Source of the DNA: Spirometra erinaceieuropaei
Lineage: Eukaryota; Platyhelminthes; Cestoda; Diphyllobothriidea; Diphyllobothriidae
NCBI GenBank assembly: GCA_902702965.1
Contig: CACRXP010000608.1
Coordinates: 1-64,000 of the forward strand
Reading direction: 5' to 3'
Length of the DNA stretch: 64,000 nucleotides
Positions 30,601 through 42,540 of the stretch are shown piece by piece. How positions within the stretch are numbered: the stretch's first letter is position 1; the number at the start of each line of letters is the position of its first letter. The notes beneath the pieces were generated by a model. The model was given only the letters and a program-made list of their open reading frames with translations. It searched no databases and was not told the origin of the DNA. The position numbers and the translations under genes are program-made.

Positions 30601-33600
30601 CTTGGATAAGGCATGTTTTTAACGTCAAAGAAGACATTTCTAGACCCTTTTCAATGGCCCCTGGTCCGCTACCTTGACCGGAAAACTAGGATACGCTCTT
30701 ATTAGACGTAGTATGCACAGCCGATGGGGACTTAGATAGAAAACTACGACTGACAGGGGTTTCAGCGGATAATTTCTGGGATGAATACCTTGCCGTGTTG
30801 CCTGCAATCCATAACTAGTATGCTCATTTTCACATATTTTTATCAGCTTGTGCTATGCAAGGTCTTGATCAAGTTTCTGAATCAAGACTAATGGTCGATT
30901 AGCTCCACTTGAGTGACATAACATTAGCAAACGGGGAAGAGATTGTTGATGCTTTGAAAGTGAAAACATTCCTCCCACTGAGCGCTTGAAGTACGCCTGC
31001 TGCTCACGCGACGCAAAACGTGGGACTTGGCATCGTGTTTGGCTGCTCGTCAATGCAGAGTTGAATCAGTCAGTATGCTGATCTTCTCTTAACACAAGTC
31101 TTAACCAGGGGACATACAGAGAGAGAGAAATAATAGACGTAAGTAGATTTGGGGGAACTAAAATCGAAATCGATCGTAAAGTCTGCATCAACACGACTTC
31201 ACGGTAACCTTGGCAGCTCGATGGAATTCATTGCTCTCTGTGCCAAACAGAGAGTAGATGAGTTTGCGAGCGAGCTGTGGGACACGTGACAGAGCAAACG
31301 TGCGTAATGTGATTTTCATGTGTGAATCGTAAGTACATTTGCCGTCGCCTTTCACATCCAAACCACGGCAGGTGGTGCTAATTCACCTCCTTAGTTCTCA
31401 TTTGGAGAGTTTATAAACACCGTTGTTAAAAATTGCAATGTTGGTTGGAAGGAAATGTGATGCAATATGGCGCAACTGAGAGGCAGGTCGAGATGAACGG
31501 GTTTAAGCTTGTAGATATCTACGCATATTCATTGTTTTCGGCTGATTGTTGGTCAAGAGGTGGAGCCTGCATCTGGGGGAATGGGACAAGGCATGCTTTT
31601 TGAAGGGTTGTCAAAAAGTGTCTTTGAGTTCCGCCTAGCATAAGGAGGGGTTTGAAAATCATGGAACGGAAATTTGCCAATGGCTCGATAGTGCAACAGT
31701 CAGAAGCCACGAGGTGCATTACTGCTGACTTGAGTGTTGATTTATCGCTAATGTCGCAGATGTCCGTCGAACCTAGTTAAGTTGAGTCCCCACACGCACA
31801 TCCACTTTCGGTTTTGAAACAGTGCCATGATGGTTGGAAATAAATGTGAACGTAGTGGCTGACTAGGCCGAATGACATGTCAGGTGGCTTCGGCTCTCAC
31901 ACAAATTCAAGTAGTCAATAAGTTCACGTTAGGAAGGAGCTGCTGTGGTTTGGCTATTGTTCCCCGAAGGTGACCAAATCATTTTTTCAGTTAAAGACCT
32001 TGAAAGCACCAATTTTGGACTCGTCGGCCTCGTTATAGTATGGAGGAAGAGTGGTTAAATGGCGCCATGAAATGTGCTCCCGATTTTGGTCTAAGAAAAT
32101 AGCGGTACGATTCGTCTGTGGGACAGGAAACGTTTTCACTACAGGGGGGTTATTTTACTTGCAAACACCTCCAAGAATGTAGAGAGTTAGTTTAAATGCT
32201 CGGCATGCAGATAAGTTCTCACAGTTGTCAGCTATCTCCTTTGAATCGAGCATACGGTTTTAAAAGAAAAATTTGAGGAATCCAGGGAAAAAAGTATTGA
32301 AATGAGAGAAACGGTTTTTAGTTTCCGACATAGCCACACATGGCAAGGGCCTATGGGTGTATGGAATTGGATCTAGTTAAAGAGGGTAAAGGTGGTTTTG
32401 TGGAGACAGGTTTTCGTAACCAAATAAAAATATGAAATATCGCGAGCAATGGAGACCGGAATTCAAAGACACGCCTTCAGAAAACAGAATTCTCAGTTAT
32501 TTAACAATGCGTTTTCTAATTGCGGCTAGCATATGGACCGAGAGTTTCAACAAGGTCATATTTTCGAATTCCCTTCCGATACGATGTAAAAACATGCTTG
32601 TTAAAGCATTGAAAACGCTTCACCGTGAATAACAGCGTAAACGCTGAAAAATGGATAAAAATCAACGCAACTCGTGTAGACGTTGAGCAATGTGAGTAAA
32701 CCTAAGGCGTTCTGAATTGGTATTTTCTTCTAAAATTTATATATTTTATTCATGTTCAAAACAAAACCCGTTTTACGGAAGGATTTTATTTGAAAGGTCA
32801 TACTTCCATGAAATCAGGACTCTAAAAATATGTTGCTTTTAGGCAGTGTCACAAGAACTATGGGTTTAAAGCGCTATAATGATTCCGACACATCGACGTC
32901 CCTTTAAAAAGGGTGAAAATCTATAGACCAAGTGACATGAAGAAAAAATTATGTTCCACTTTGCCTTTTTGTTTGACCGCATCACAAAAGTGATTCCCAA
33001 TGAAAAAGGCACTTTCAGTTTGTTGACCATCATTATACAGGCCTCCGGCTTGAAATAGGATCAGCTGGTTACCGAATCATTAGTTCACAGGTTTTATTAG
33101 GCGAATCATTAAAAACCTCTTGCCCCCTACAATCCAAAGTATTGGAAGTCACATGGGATTTCAGCATCGGCTATCCAGCTGCAATATGCGACTCAAGCAC
33201 TCAACGGGCAGATAGCATTAATTCAAATTCTACAACATTATCGTCCAATTAAAACGAACCCAATCAAAAACTGAATAGCCGTTTTTCCCTCATCTTCATA
33301 TACTGTTCTTAGTTTAACATTCTACAGCATATAAGAATACTGGTTACGCCTGCGAACAACCACAGAGGCCTTTAAAATAGCAAATTCGAGCTTCCAGTCA
33401 AATAAGCATTTATAAGAAAATTATATTTCTACCTAGAACTTTTATGTGTTATATAACATCAACGCGTAAAATAGGAACACACGAATTGGCAAATTGTGAA
33501 GATATTTGGTGCATTTTGACCCTTTTTTGTCAGAAGGCACCCACCTAGTCCTCACCGTCAAACGAACAATCACCCTTTTTAAAAACGAAGTTGGCTATGC

Positions 33601-34088
33601 TGTGCTAAAAGTAGTCGACTAGCATTCAACACATCTTTAGAGGTAAGCGGGATGGTGATCGCTCCCACAAAAAATAAAATATTAGTAACAGCGGCAAGCG
33701 TAAACATAATATCCAGTATATCAGACACAAAATAATACAAAAACAGACGGGCCATGGATTCTTTCGCTGTGAGATTGGATTAACAATTCACGTTAGTATG
33801 TTAAGAACAGTAATCATAAAGGGAGTGGAATCTCCTCTGTTGCACTTTGATGATCAAAAACTTAGAATCGCTTCTTAATGCGTGGCTATATTATCTGTTT
33901 ATTCAGTTTTTTGTTAAGTTATCCTAAGGCCTATTGTTTAACAACAGCGGAAAATATGTCGAATGAGCTAAAGGGCAAAAAGTGGCTCAGGATATAAATG
34001 TTTTTAGAATTTTGTCCCAACAAATGAAATTAGAAAGCTTTTCGGTAGCAAATTTATCGGGACCGATTTAAAAAGATTTGAACGTTAC
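27623..34088 (-). other. EGFR intron, AT-rich; no exon or element recognised
   Basis: About 6.5 kb of AT-rich sequence with only short frames and frequent stops. A CA run occurs near 29,142-29,158 inside a GC-richer patch (28,870-29,370) that is open in several frames but matches nothing I know. Confidence 0.5.
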
Positions 34089-34322
34089 CAGTAAGGTTGT
34101 GAAGGTCAAGGTTCTCCAAATAACGTCCATTATGATAGTTTGAGCGAATTATAACAGATGCATCTGAATCTCCGTCTTGAATTCGATATCCTCCGCCGCG
34201 TCCTCTGATTACTTTAAGATTCGACAGGGGAAGATTCTTTACATTATTGTCCATAACAATTAAATATCCACTAATTTCCCGTATTGTTCTCAGAAAACTG
34301 AGATCCGGATCAGTCCCATCAT
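34089..34322 (-). CDS. EGF receptor exon: core of L domain 1
   Basis: Acceptor attacag (AG at 34,324-34,323) and donor GTAACG from 34,088. The translation contains DPDLSFLRTIREISGYLIV, NVKNLPLSNLKVIRG and YLENLDLHNLT. This is the EGFR L domain 1 signature D-L-S-F-L-x-T-I-x-E-x-x-G-Y, followed by L-x-N-L-x-x-I-R-G and a final leucine-rich strand. The 234-nucleotide exon starts with two bases of a split codon and ends with one. Joined to 21,003 it gives an uninterrupted domain with Ala at the junction. The preceding exon, which should hold the C-x-x-V-x-G-N-L-E-I strand, was not found with certainty. Confidence 0.92.
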
Positions 34323-35079
34323 CTGTAATATTAAAAATATTATATTAAACCATTTTCTCAGCCAAACTCTGAGGCGGTAGGTATAATAAACGCCAGTTCA
34401 TACCATCAAATTGTCCAGATAACTGGACAGAAGATGCGTAATGTATGCTTAAGTATTTCGAAGGTAGGTAGGAACATATTTTTAGATGTGCATATGTGTA
34501 AATAAAAATATAATACCCACACAATTAAAGCTATTAAGAATAATGTTAACGTATATCTCAAGGTGCTACTGCGAACGCTTTGTGACTTTTAAAATGACTC
34601 GAATCCAACCCTCTTTAATTTATTTTATGTCCTAACGTGTTGTCCCAAATATACTGACTGAATACTGACTGATGACATTTAGCTTACGATGTACTTTAGC
34701 ACAGAGGAAAATTAACGTATTGCGAAACTAAAATGTTTCGCCTATTTGCCCTTTGGCTGAAAAAGTCAGTTTACGGGAAATTTAGTTGCAGACAAAGAAA
34801 GAACTTCCAAGATTTAGTTTTTTCGAGGATAGAGTTTGTATTTAATAGTATTACAATAGTTATATAATATTATACCTCAGAAACAACTTGAGGTTAAACA
34901 CAAAAATTACCGTTTCTATATAATCCGAAAAGAATAAAATTGCCAGAGATGTGTGTGCAATTTTTGTCGAATATTCTTTTTAGCAATTCGTATGACCCTT
35001 CTTCCGGAAATCCACTTATCTCGTTCCACTGGCTGAGACATACTAGAAACATCAGTTATTACATTAATGATTAACTTAC

Positions 35080-35144
35080 TTCTGTCGCCGTCAATATCTG
35101 TTATAAAGGCGGCTAAAAGATGGCTGATGTATATTGGCTCATAC
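35080..35144 (-). CDS. Possible small EGF receptor exon upstream of L domain 1
   Basis: A 65-nucleotide open stretch lies between an acceptor (gaattctcag) and a perfect GTAAGT donor. In the phase needed by the exon at 34,322 it reads YEPIYISHLLAAFITDIDGD and Arg, then joins as Asn-Asp-Asp. The ITDIDGDRN segment sits where EGFRs have the E-I-T-x-x-x-x-N strand before D-L-S-F-L. The conserved Gly-Asn-Leu is missing, so this may be chance. An 18-nucleotide alternative starting at a closer AG (35,097) would also keep the phase. Confidence 0.3.
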
Positions 35145-37160
35145 CTGAGAATTCAAAAAGCCAAATAATAATAATTGAGCGAAAAATCATAAAACACGTA
35201 TTTTAAACGTGTGGCAAACTCGAAAAGTTTTCAAAGGTCATGTCAATACCGAAGTGGTCGCGTTAAACGAGAAAAAACAGTTTTTTGGGACGGTCTTGAA
35301 TAATCATATTCTTGACGGATGACCGGTTCGTATCCTTTGAAGTTTTTCTTAGTTCGATGCCTGTTCAGACAATGTTTTGAAAACGATAATGTTGAATACA
35401 TCAGGATGCGACATATTTTCTCCCTAAACGAGTGGCTAATTGGAAAATCTTTTGATTTATACGCATGCCAGGTCCCTAAAGTAGGAACTAATAATGACCG
35501 ATAGACTCAAACTAACTCATAAAGTGAGAACGAGTTATCAGATTTTGGGCGGCTGACGTATACACAGAAACTGTAATACACTGTAATACACTTGGAGTCA
35601 TTCAACTGCAAAATTTTTCTTTCCAGTAGAGCTTTTCGTGCTTGCATAATGAATCTAATATTACTTTTCGTTTTCCAGCGGTGTTTTTTCAGGACTTGCG
35701 TTGAGCTTGTTAATCTGTCCACTCCAATAAATTGATATGTGTGAGTTATTTTCGACCAATTGATCCGTTTTCGTTGAAAAGATGAAGACTGTAGGCCAGA
35801 TATTACCATGAGAAGCTAGTCCTAATCAACACTTTGTATTATAGACAACGATGGTACCTAGTTTATGACGTTCTTTTTTCAAAATGTGTGTCAGAAATTA
35901 GAATATGACATACAACGTTAAGATCTTTTCGTCCTCAGTCTAACGGTCAGTCGAAATGATTCGTTAGTATCTCCAAGAGGACAATAAAGACGTGGGACGA
36001 TGGTGTTGAAGTGAACTACCTCTGCACATTTTGATTCGCCTTCAGAATAGGCCCGAAAATTATCTTCGCAGCCTAATATCAACTGGCATTATGTGGGCTA
36101 ATATCCCGACGCGATATTAAAGCATTTAAAGCCAGAGGTCCGAGTTTCCTAACCGCCAAAATGTCATTTTCGGAACATTCGGACTTTTGCACTTAAAAAT
36201 CAGTGGTAGGTAGTGAGAAGAGGGCATAATCAGGAAGTCCAGGCAAGTGGTGTTGTTCTAGTTAAAACAACAGCCGGGAAAAATAAGGGACAGGCGAACC
36301 AACTGGCACAAATTTGGCCCATACGGTCAAGAAGCACTCAATCTGATCTGGAATATATTTGATGTGCCGACTTCCAAAGTACACTGTCATCAAACGCCAC
36401 CTGCCGTCCGTTGGAGTCATAGACCGACCATTTGCCCAAATTGATCTTGGATAGTAGGAGAACGAGGTAAACGGTAAAATTTTCAAGTGGGAAGTGTTAT
36501 GGAGAGCGGGGACGGAATGAAGTCACGGGTTTTGGCGAAGGAAGACGAGCCTACTCACGGCACTGTAAGCCAAAGCGGCCTGAAATCCGGCAGCCAAGCA
36601 TCGTCAACCTCATCACCAAGCAATCGTTCGACCCAAGCAATTGCTTGTCGAACGTTATGGATTCGCATAAGTGAACGATCTCGAGCAAAACGGCCGATCA
36701 ACACCAAGCACGCTAATGGCTGGAATGTTATAGGAGGCACCGGACTCCAACTAAATAAAGTACAATTTTAAGGGCTGTTAGCATATTGACATCGACTATC
36801 AGAATGAATTGGTTGCCGTCAGAATCCGCCTTCTGTCTCTTCCGTTCACCCGTCGGGACACGATGGGTTTGTAGCGTAAAGTCACCCGCACACAACAATG
36901 AAATCGTACGCCTGAAACTCTTAACGGAAAGCAGCACAGGCTCCTCAACTCATTCCGCATTCCCGCATGAAGTAGAGATGTGGACAAATGAAATTCGGTA
37001 TGATGCCAACGAAGTTTCCATACACGAAGGAGGGGATGAAGAAGAAAGGAACCTTGGAAATGCTCCTTTATTCTGCGATTGCACATAGGGGAGCACCAGA
37101 ATTCACGAAAACACTGTTCGCGAAAAAAGTTAAAAGGGACTGAAAATAAAACTCACAGGC
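35145..37160. other. No recognised gene; possible mobile-element debris
   Basis: Overlapping frames at 36,487-37,090 on both strands (for example minus-strand RHNVR-type and AGDFTLQTHRV peptides) hint at a decayed mobile element, perhaps the LINE whose reverse transcriptase follows at 37.2 kb, but no domain is secure. Confidence 0.35.
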
Positions 37161-37164
37161 TTGG

Positions 37165-38335
37165 TAAGCCACTGCGAAGTGGATGAAGTAAGGTGTCGAA
37201 CAAGAAGGCACGATATGATCAACTGAGATATTTTCCTTCTCTATTGGCTTCTTCGACTTCAAAAGGACTTTTGATAGCGTGCCTCGTCGACAACTCCTAA
37301 AAAAGATTTGGCGGTGTGATGTTCGGTGCAACATTTTTAAGTTGATGAAAGGTTTCGTGTCATCTAGTCTGTGAAAAGTGATCACTGGTATCACAGCATC
37401 TGAATGGGTACCAGTAGAAAAGACGGTATCCCACAGGATTCCATTTTAGCCACTCTCTTCTTCCTCATCTACATAAACGACTGCGGTGAAGACCTCGACT
37501 GAGATGTCACCATATTTGTAGGTGATACGAAATCCTGAAAAACAGTAATCTGTGCTGATGACGATCAGGAATTGCATGGGAACATTGATAAAGTCTAATG
37601 CGTTCAAGTATATAGTCTTTGACTTGTGGGCTGGTCGGAAACTTTTCTTAAAACGTAAGCACTAAATAATTGGGATTCCACTTAAAGAAGTATATAAACA
37701 CAGAGCCTAGGTCTCTGGAGGACTTTGAACTTAGTACCCTCCGAACTCTGCAAAAGTGCCATATAAAACGTAATGAGCATCATGAACCTGATTAAGCATT
37801 CCTTCGTAGTCTTTCTTCCCAAATCCTCCAATGGATATTTTGTTCGTTCGTTAAAGCGCATTTCGAAGATGGAATGCCATATGGTTGTCCCGAGTGAAGA
37901 AATACAATAAGCCCATGAAACAGGCGCAATGATGAACGGCAGACCTGGTGGACATTCTTAGGACTCTGTTTTATCTACGACAAGTGATCAGGCTGATTTT
38001 TTCCCGAATCTCATAGACAAATGAGATGCACCCTGTCACGGACATTCCACATTATCCGCGGACATGATTGTTTACCCAAATCTGATGATTTCTTCGAGTT
38101 TACAAACACGAGTCACCTGCCTGGGCATCCGCAGAAGGTCAAACACGCGTGTGTGGGCCTAGGCCAAGGGGAGTTTTTTCACTCAGAGGGTACTTCGACC
38201 GTGGAATTCAATTCCAAGTGAAATCGTGACCTATGATACCATTGTCATATTCAAAAGTTAATTGGGTTACTGGGCTTTGATAACCATCGATTCTTGCTGC
38301 AAGACTATCACAGCTAGTCCTGAACTTCCTGATTT
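37165..38335 (+). pseudogene. Non-LTR retrotransposon reverse transcriptase, heavily decayed
   Basis: Reading across several frames, typical pieces occur in the right order. First a segment like F-D-S-V-P-R-R-Q-L-L-K-K near 37,265, then a PQ-G-S-I-like segment near 37,430 (degenerate), then FLIYINDCGEDLD-like sequence near 37,465. The usual ADD catalytic motif is replaced by VGDTKS near 37,520. Further pieces read LQWIFCSFVKAHFEDGMPYG near 37,830 and FFTQRVLRPWNSIPSEIV near 38,175-38,225. The order and motifs are those of jockey/CR1-like LINE reverse transcriptases and their C-terminal region. Many stops and frameshifts make it inactive. It lies outside the EGFR exons found. Confidence 0.7.
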
Positions 38336-40390
38336 CATTTCATTAATACCGCATCGCTGTAGGTTTAATGTGAAATTTTTCCTCGAACTTTAAATGCGAC
38401 TATATTTATGTTGACTGTATACAATCACATTTTTGATCTCAACTTTACATGAAAGGAGTCATCAAGTGCGCCGTCTCTAACCCTCAAATAAATACATACA
38501 TGGACGCTGACCCTTCTAAACTATAAGGTAAGTTCCTTTTCGCGCAGAATACTGCACTTTGGATGAGAATCACAGAAAGTCAGAGTACGAATTGTGCGGG
38601 TCTTGTTTTTACAAAGAGCCTTGGTATTACTAACGAAAGAAAACCTAAGGCACCACTTAACATGAATGTTTATGTCTTGCGTTTCTGGCTTTTATCCGTT
38701 TACACCATTCGTGTGAAGACGACTGCGACTGTCTGAAGTCTGACGAGAAACTTTTGTTGCCCTTAAAACTTGAATGTCGATATTATACAGACAGGATGTT
38801 CTTTTTGCAAATACACAGGTGCATAAATACATTAGTGAAGGGATTGGAAGTGATACTACATGGCGTAGCTGTCTGGCAAAACGACTCCAACAAGCAAACT
38901 GCTTCCGTTGGTTAACGAGAAATTTGTGGGAGACAAAAGGGATAAAAATCGGAAAGGTATTCTAGCAACAGCATAAGTCTGGCACGTTGAAGAATTTCAT
39001 TGAAAGAGGAATAATATACGTTGAATATTCGCAGATTGCGGGGGAGATACGAGACCTTGGTCATAAAACGGGCCAAAATTACCCTTTAAACACATGAGCG
39101 GCAAACAAAACAATAAAAGTACAATCACCGTCTTGACTTATACCATCGTTTAAGAAGATCGTAGGGTTGAACATTTCTCGTTTTGCGCTCACTTCCATTA
39201 GAGAAAAAATTTTGGCCATTACGACTTTCTAACTCGGAAAAATATGACAACTATGAAAGACGTCGAGCCTGCAGACGGGAAAGTAAACATTGAATGTCTA
39301 CATTTATCGGCTCTAGTCCTCCAGATGGTAACAAAATTTGGACAAAAGAACTGAAAGGCCTTATTTTTGAACTTTTCAAACCACTATGCCGTATTTTCGA
39401 TTGGCCCATGGACAGCGATCCGCCTATGCGCCCAATTAGCAACAACCGACTCCAAATAAATGCTGCCAGTTGTCCGTTGGTGAGTCTAATTTGCTTCTCT
39501 TGGGACGTTATACTAATGATGATGTCGGATGTCAGTTTACGGATATTATGAAAGACAGATTGCTGGAATAGTGGAGTACTTCAGAAGAAGACACTATAGT
39601 CCGTGCCATTTTCACTAGCTTAAAGACAGCGGTCGATTGGTATACAAGTTACGGGCAGTTTAATACGGAAATTCGACTAGTAGACATAAAATACCTCCTC
39701 GGGAATGCCAGGAATGCCTTCATTCCCAAAAGAGTCAGTGGATCTCACTGGTGAGCACGTGCGCGCATCCTTGCTGCACGCCACGAGTGGGCAGTCGGCA
39801 GCGTCTCGCTATTGGCCGCGACCATAACGCCTCCTTAAGACCTGATGGGTCCATGCCCACGAGAAATTGTACGGCTCTTCTACTACCTGCCTCTTTAAAC
39901 AGACTAGACATAATGCTAGCCAATATAAACGAGAAGCTATAAATACATGCCGTTTCCCAATGAGAATAAAGTGCTGCATAGGCGACCTTTAGTTAAACTG
40001 GAGACTTTAGGACTTCGCAGTTCTCTTATTCATTTCATTAAGCCATATTATGTAGTCGAAGTCAAAAGGTTTTAGCGGAGTCCTCATTTAAAAATGAAAG
40101 CCAAATTGTAGGCATTGTCATCCAAGATACTGTGTTTGGTCTTCTTTTGTTTTTGTTTTTCATTAGTGACATTTCACCGGTTATTATTAAGCACCCCCTT
40201 TGAATGAACGTTTCACCATCAAGGAATAATTCTGAACTGCACGCATAATGTAGATCGTTCCCCGCACGCCTATAGTATTACTGTCAGAGCTGCCCAGATT
40301 TGTGGCTTCATTTCTTAGAATTCATGCCTTTCTGGAGTTAAATTAAGATCGATAATATGTGGTCGTATAGTCTCACCTGATGGACCCAAT
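38336..40390. other. No gene recognised
   Basis: AT-rich sequence with short frames. A GC-richer patch at about 39,740-39,900 is open on both strands but resembles nothing known to me. Confidence 0.45.
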
Positions 40391-40394
40391 AGTG

Positions 40395-40490
40395 TTGGGT
40401 TAGGGTTTAGGGCTGCGGATAAGGGTCAGGGTCAGGATTAGGGCTAGGGCTAAGGGTTAGGGCATAGGGTTAGCGGTAGGGCAACTAATT
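40395..40490 (+). repeat. Degenerate telomere-like repeat, interstitial
   Basis: Many variants of TTAGGG occur in one orientation (GGTTAGGGTTTAGGG, GATTAGGGCTAGGGC, GGGTTAGGGCATAGGG). It is followed, after about 100 bases, by a module at 40,583-40,680 that also follows the second telomere-like tract at 63.8 kb. Confidence 0.8.
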
Positions 40491-40582
40491 CTCAACCATT
40501 CAAATTGCAGCCGCACAGTCCCAGTGGCTTTTTGCATACAGTTGCTTGACCTCGTCGTCTGTGCGTTCTCCACTCCCATCTG

Positions 40583-40680
40583 CAATACCCCTATTACCAC
40601 CGGTCCCGTATTACAGGCGGCTGGGGTTTGTTTACCTCAGGTGGGGCTACATAACCCCATCTGGCCTTAAGATCTTATCC
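40583..40680 (+). repeat. Module shared with the 63.8 kb telomere-like repeat
   Basis: It contains CCCCTATTACCACCGGTCCC, GTATTACAGGCGGCTGGGG and GGGGCTAC. The same words in the same order occur at about 63,847-63,910. Confidence 0.75.
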
Positions 40681-40690
40681 AGTGTTTGTC

Positions 40691-41603
40691 TTTCCCATTC
40701 TTAAATGTTGCAGCCCTTTCTTTGGTTTGATGACCGGGAGTAGTCGTCCCATAGCTGAACATGTCCAAGGACGATTTGTTTAAAACTTACAAAGTACGGC
40801 ACATCCAGATACTACTTACCCAACTAGATTCCAGCCCACTAACTCAATATCTATATAGGTTATGGACTTAAAGCTGATTTTGCTCTCCTTTCTCCCATCA
40901 ATAGTGGTCAAAATCTTCTTCGGATTTCAGTTAATATCCCTGTTAGTCGCCCATACAGCCGTCATATGTCTTCCTTGATTAACCTCCTTCCACCTCATCC
41001 CCCTCTGAACGTGTTTACTTCTCTGCTGAGGTATACATTTCTTTCGAATAACTTTCCAATCGATATTAGGTCTTTAAATAGTCTTTTTGCTTTTAAGAGC
41101 GGACTGAGCGTTTATCTTAACCCTGACTCGATTGACTTTTTATTTTCCTCACACTTCTCGAGCAGCTTCCTGCATGAATTTGAAAGAGGACAGTTGTCCA
41201 CTTAGGATGTCGCCCCTAAATTACTTTTTGCGTGTGCTCTCACTTTCCACGATCTCAAAACAAAAATTTCGATTTATTCGGTGCCCTTTTCTAGGCGTGA
41301 TGTCTACACTATCCAGCATCTCAGATGAAAAACAGGAGTCTAACCTATGCGCACTCTCTAAATCGCCTCAGTTTTGCTCGCCGCTAACCTTAACCAGAAT
41401 TCTGTCCTGACCACTGGGATGCCGAGGTCTCACCGCATTGTTTTTCTCGTCCTAGGTCTGCCGCAACCCAGCATTCCCTGGCACGCTATGGTGAGGCTTC
41501 GTTCTCACTTTATGCCTGGCCGTTATGGTCTCATCCTTTCCTCGGGAAGAGCCTACCCTATTCCTCCATTTCCTTTTGCGAAGTTGTTTTTTTGCCAATA
41601 CCA
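40691..41603. other. No gene recognised
   Basis: Pyrimidine-rich plus strand with frames of up to about 90-120 codons that lack any known motif. The stretch adjoins the Penelope-like element on its right. Confidence 0.4.
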
Positions 41604-41655
41604 GCGAAGATGCGAGTTCCAGGAACTAGTTGATCAGAAGAAGAAGCGATCGCTG
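41604..41655 (-). repeat. Truncated inverted pLTR at 5' side of Penelope-like element
   Basis: The sequence through AACTAGTTGATCAGAAGAAG and AAGCGATCGCTG is the inverse of the extreme end of the 3' pLTR (CAGCGATTGC, TTC triplets, CTGATCAGTTG). It is the same word found at the outer edge of the 11.2 kb copy, so the element keeps a short stub of an inverted left terminal repeat. Confidence 0.75.
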
Positions 41656-41656
41656 A

Positions 41657-42301
41657 CGAGACGAGAGACAGAATCGTGCCGATCCCAAATTCTGGCGAGC
41701 GATCCCGTACATCAAGAACGTCTCCGAAGCCTTTAGCGGCCTTCTTGCACCACTTGGGGTTGGAGTGGCACACAGACCGGAGGCCACCATGAGGCGTCAG
41801 GAGATGAGACCAAAAGACCCACTGCCATGGCAAGAAACATCTGGAGTCGTTTACCGGATCTGGTGCAGTTGCGGACAAAGCAACTACGTCGGAGAAACTG
41901 GAAGACTGCTCCGAACGCGAATTGCCGAACACGCGGCAGCGGTACGGAGAAATGACGCCAACTCTCAAGTCGCGGCCTATTCGACGAGACCCGGCCCCAT
42001 ATTCAAGTTCGATGAGGCCGAAATTCTCGCGAGAGGGGATAATTGCGTGAGCCGCGAGTTGCTTGAGTCATGGTTCACGGGACCTCAGTCTATCAACAAG
42101 TGCAACGACATTCCCACTCCATATTCCGTGCTGAGGAATAGGCTGGCCAAGATAATTGATCACTCGGGGAACGCGCAAGCCGGTGAGCCAGATGACCAAG
42201 CAATCATCACGCCAGCATCTAACGCGGGTGAAGACATTTCGGCGATTAACAATCATGCCGGCCATCAAGCAATTATGGCACCAGGGGGCACCCATCCTTG
42301 A
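41657..42301 (+). pseudogene. Penelope-like element: GIY-YIG endonuclease domain
   Basis: The frame is open for 214 codons to the stop at 42,299; it is entered from an in-frame stop at 41,654, so the start is a truncation point. It reads FWRAIPYIKNVSEAF and LAPLGVGVAHRPEATMR, then the endonuclease: GVVYRIWCSCGQSNYVGET (GIY-YIG motifs), GRLLRTRIAEHAAAV with the catalytic Arg, SRELLESWF with the metal-binding Glu, and SINKCNDIPTPYSVLRNRLA. Penelope-like retroelements join a telomerase-related reverse transcriptase to such a domain; here the reverse transcriptase is lost. The domain itself has no stop or frameshift, so this is a fairly recent copy. The pLTR with hammerhead follows directly. Confidence 0.88.
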
Positions 42302-42304
42302 GGA

Positions 42305-42540
42305 AGGGGAGCGCGGTTAATTGCTATAGGTATGCGGTAGCATAGTGACTGCATCCTATAAATACTGCGATTTCCTGTGCCCATGTCACCCTTTTCTGCC
42401 ACTGTTTCTGATGATGGATTTAAGTGAGAGTCCGAAACGACAGGCGAATAAAGCCCTTGTTCCAGCGATTGCTTCTTCTTCTTCTTCTTCTTCTTCTTCT
42501 TCTTCTTCTTCTTCTTCTTCTTCTTCTTCTGATCAGTTGT
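42305..42540 (+). repeat. Penelope-like element 3' pLTR ending in a TTC tract
   Basis: It begins near GCGCGGTTAATTGCTATAGG, carries the hammerhead at 42,404-42,445, and ends CAGCGATTGC followed by about 19 TTC triplets (42,473-42,530) and CTGATCAGTTG. The inverse copies at 11,165 and 41,604 share the same ends with only a few TTC triplets, so the tract expanded here. Poly-Ser and poly-Lys frames through it are artefacts. Confidence 0.85.
42404..42445 (+). ncRNA. Hammerhead ribozyme motif in PLE pLTR (cleavage triplet changed)
   Basis: GTTT, core CTGATGA (42,408-42,414), stem II GGAT/GTCC with loop TTAAGTGAGA, GAAA (42,434-42,437), then CGAC and AGGC. The core is perfect, but the GTC triplet of the other copy is GAC, which breaks both the palindromic stem III and the required U before the cut site. 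Confidence 0.78.

Noticed and set aside
36555..37090. Possible LINE endonuclease (AGDFTLQ peptide on the minus strand)
   Set aside because: Only a short resemblance to the G-D-F motif, and the flanking peptides do not follow the endonuclease order.
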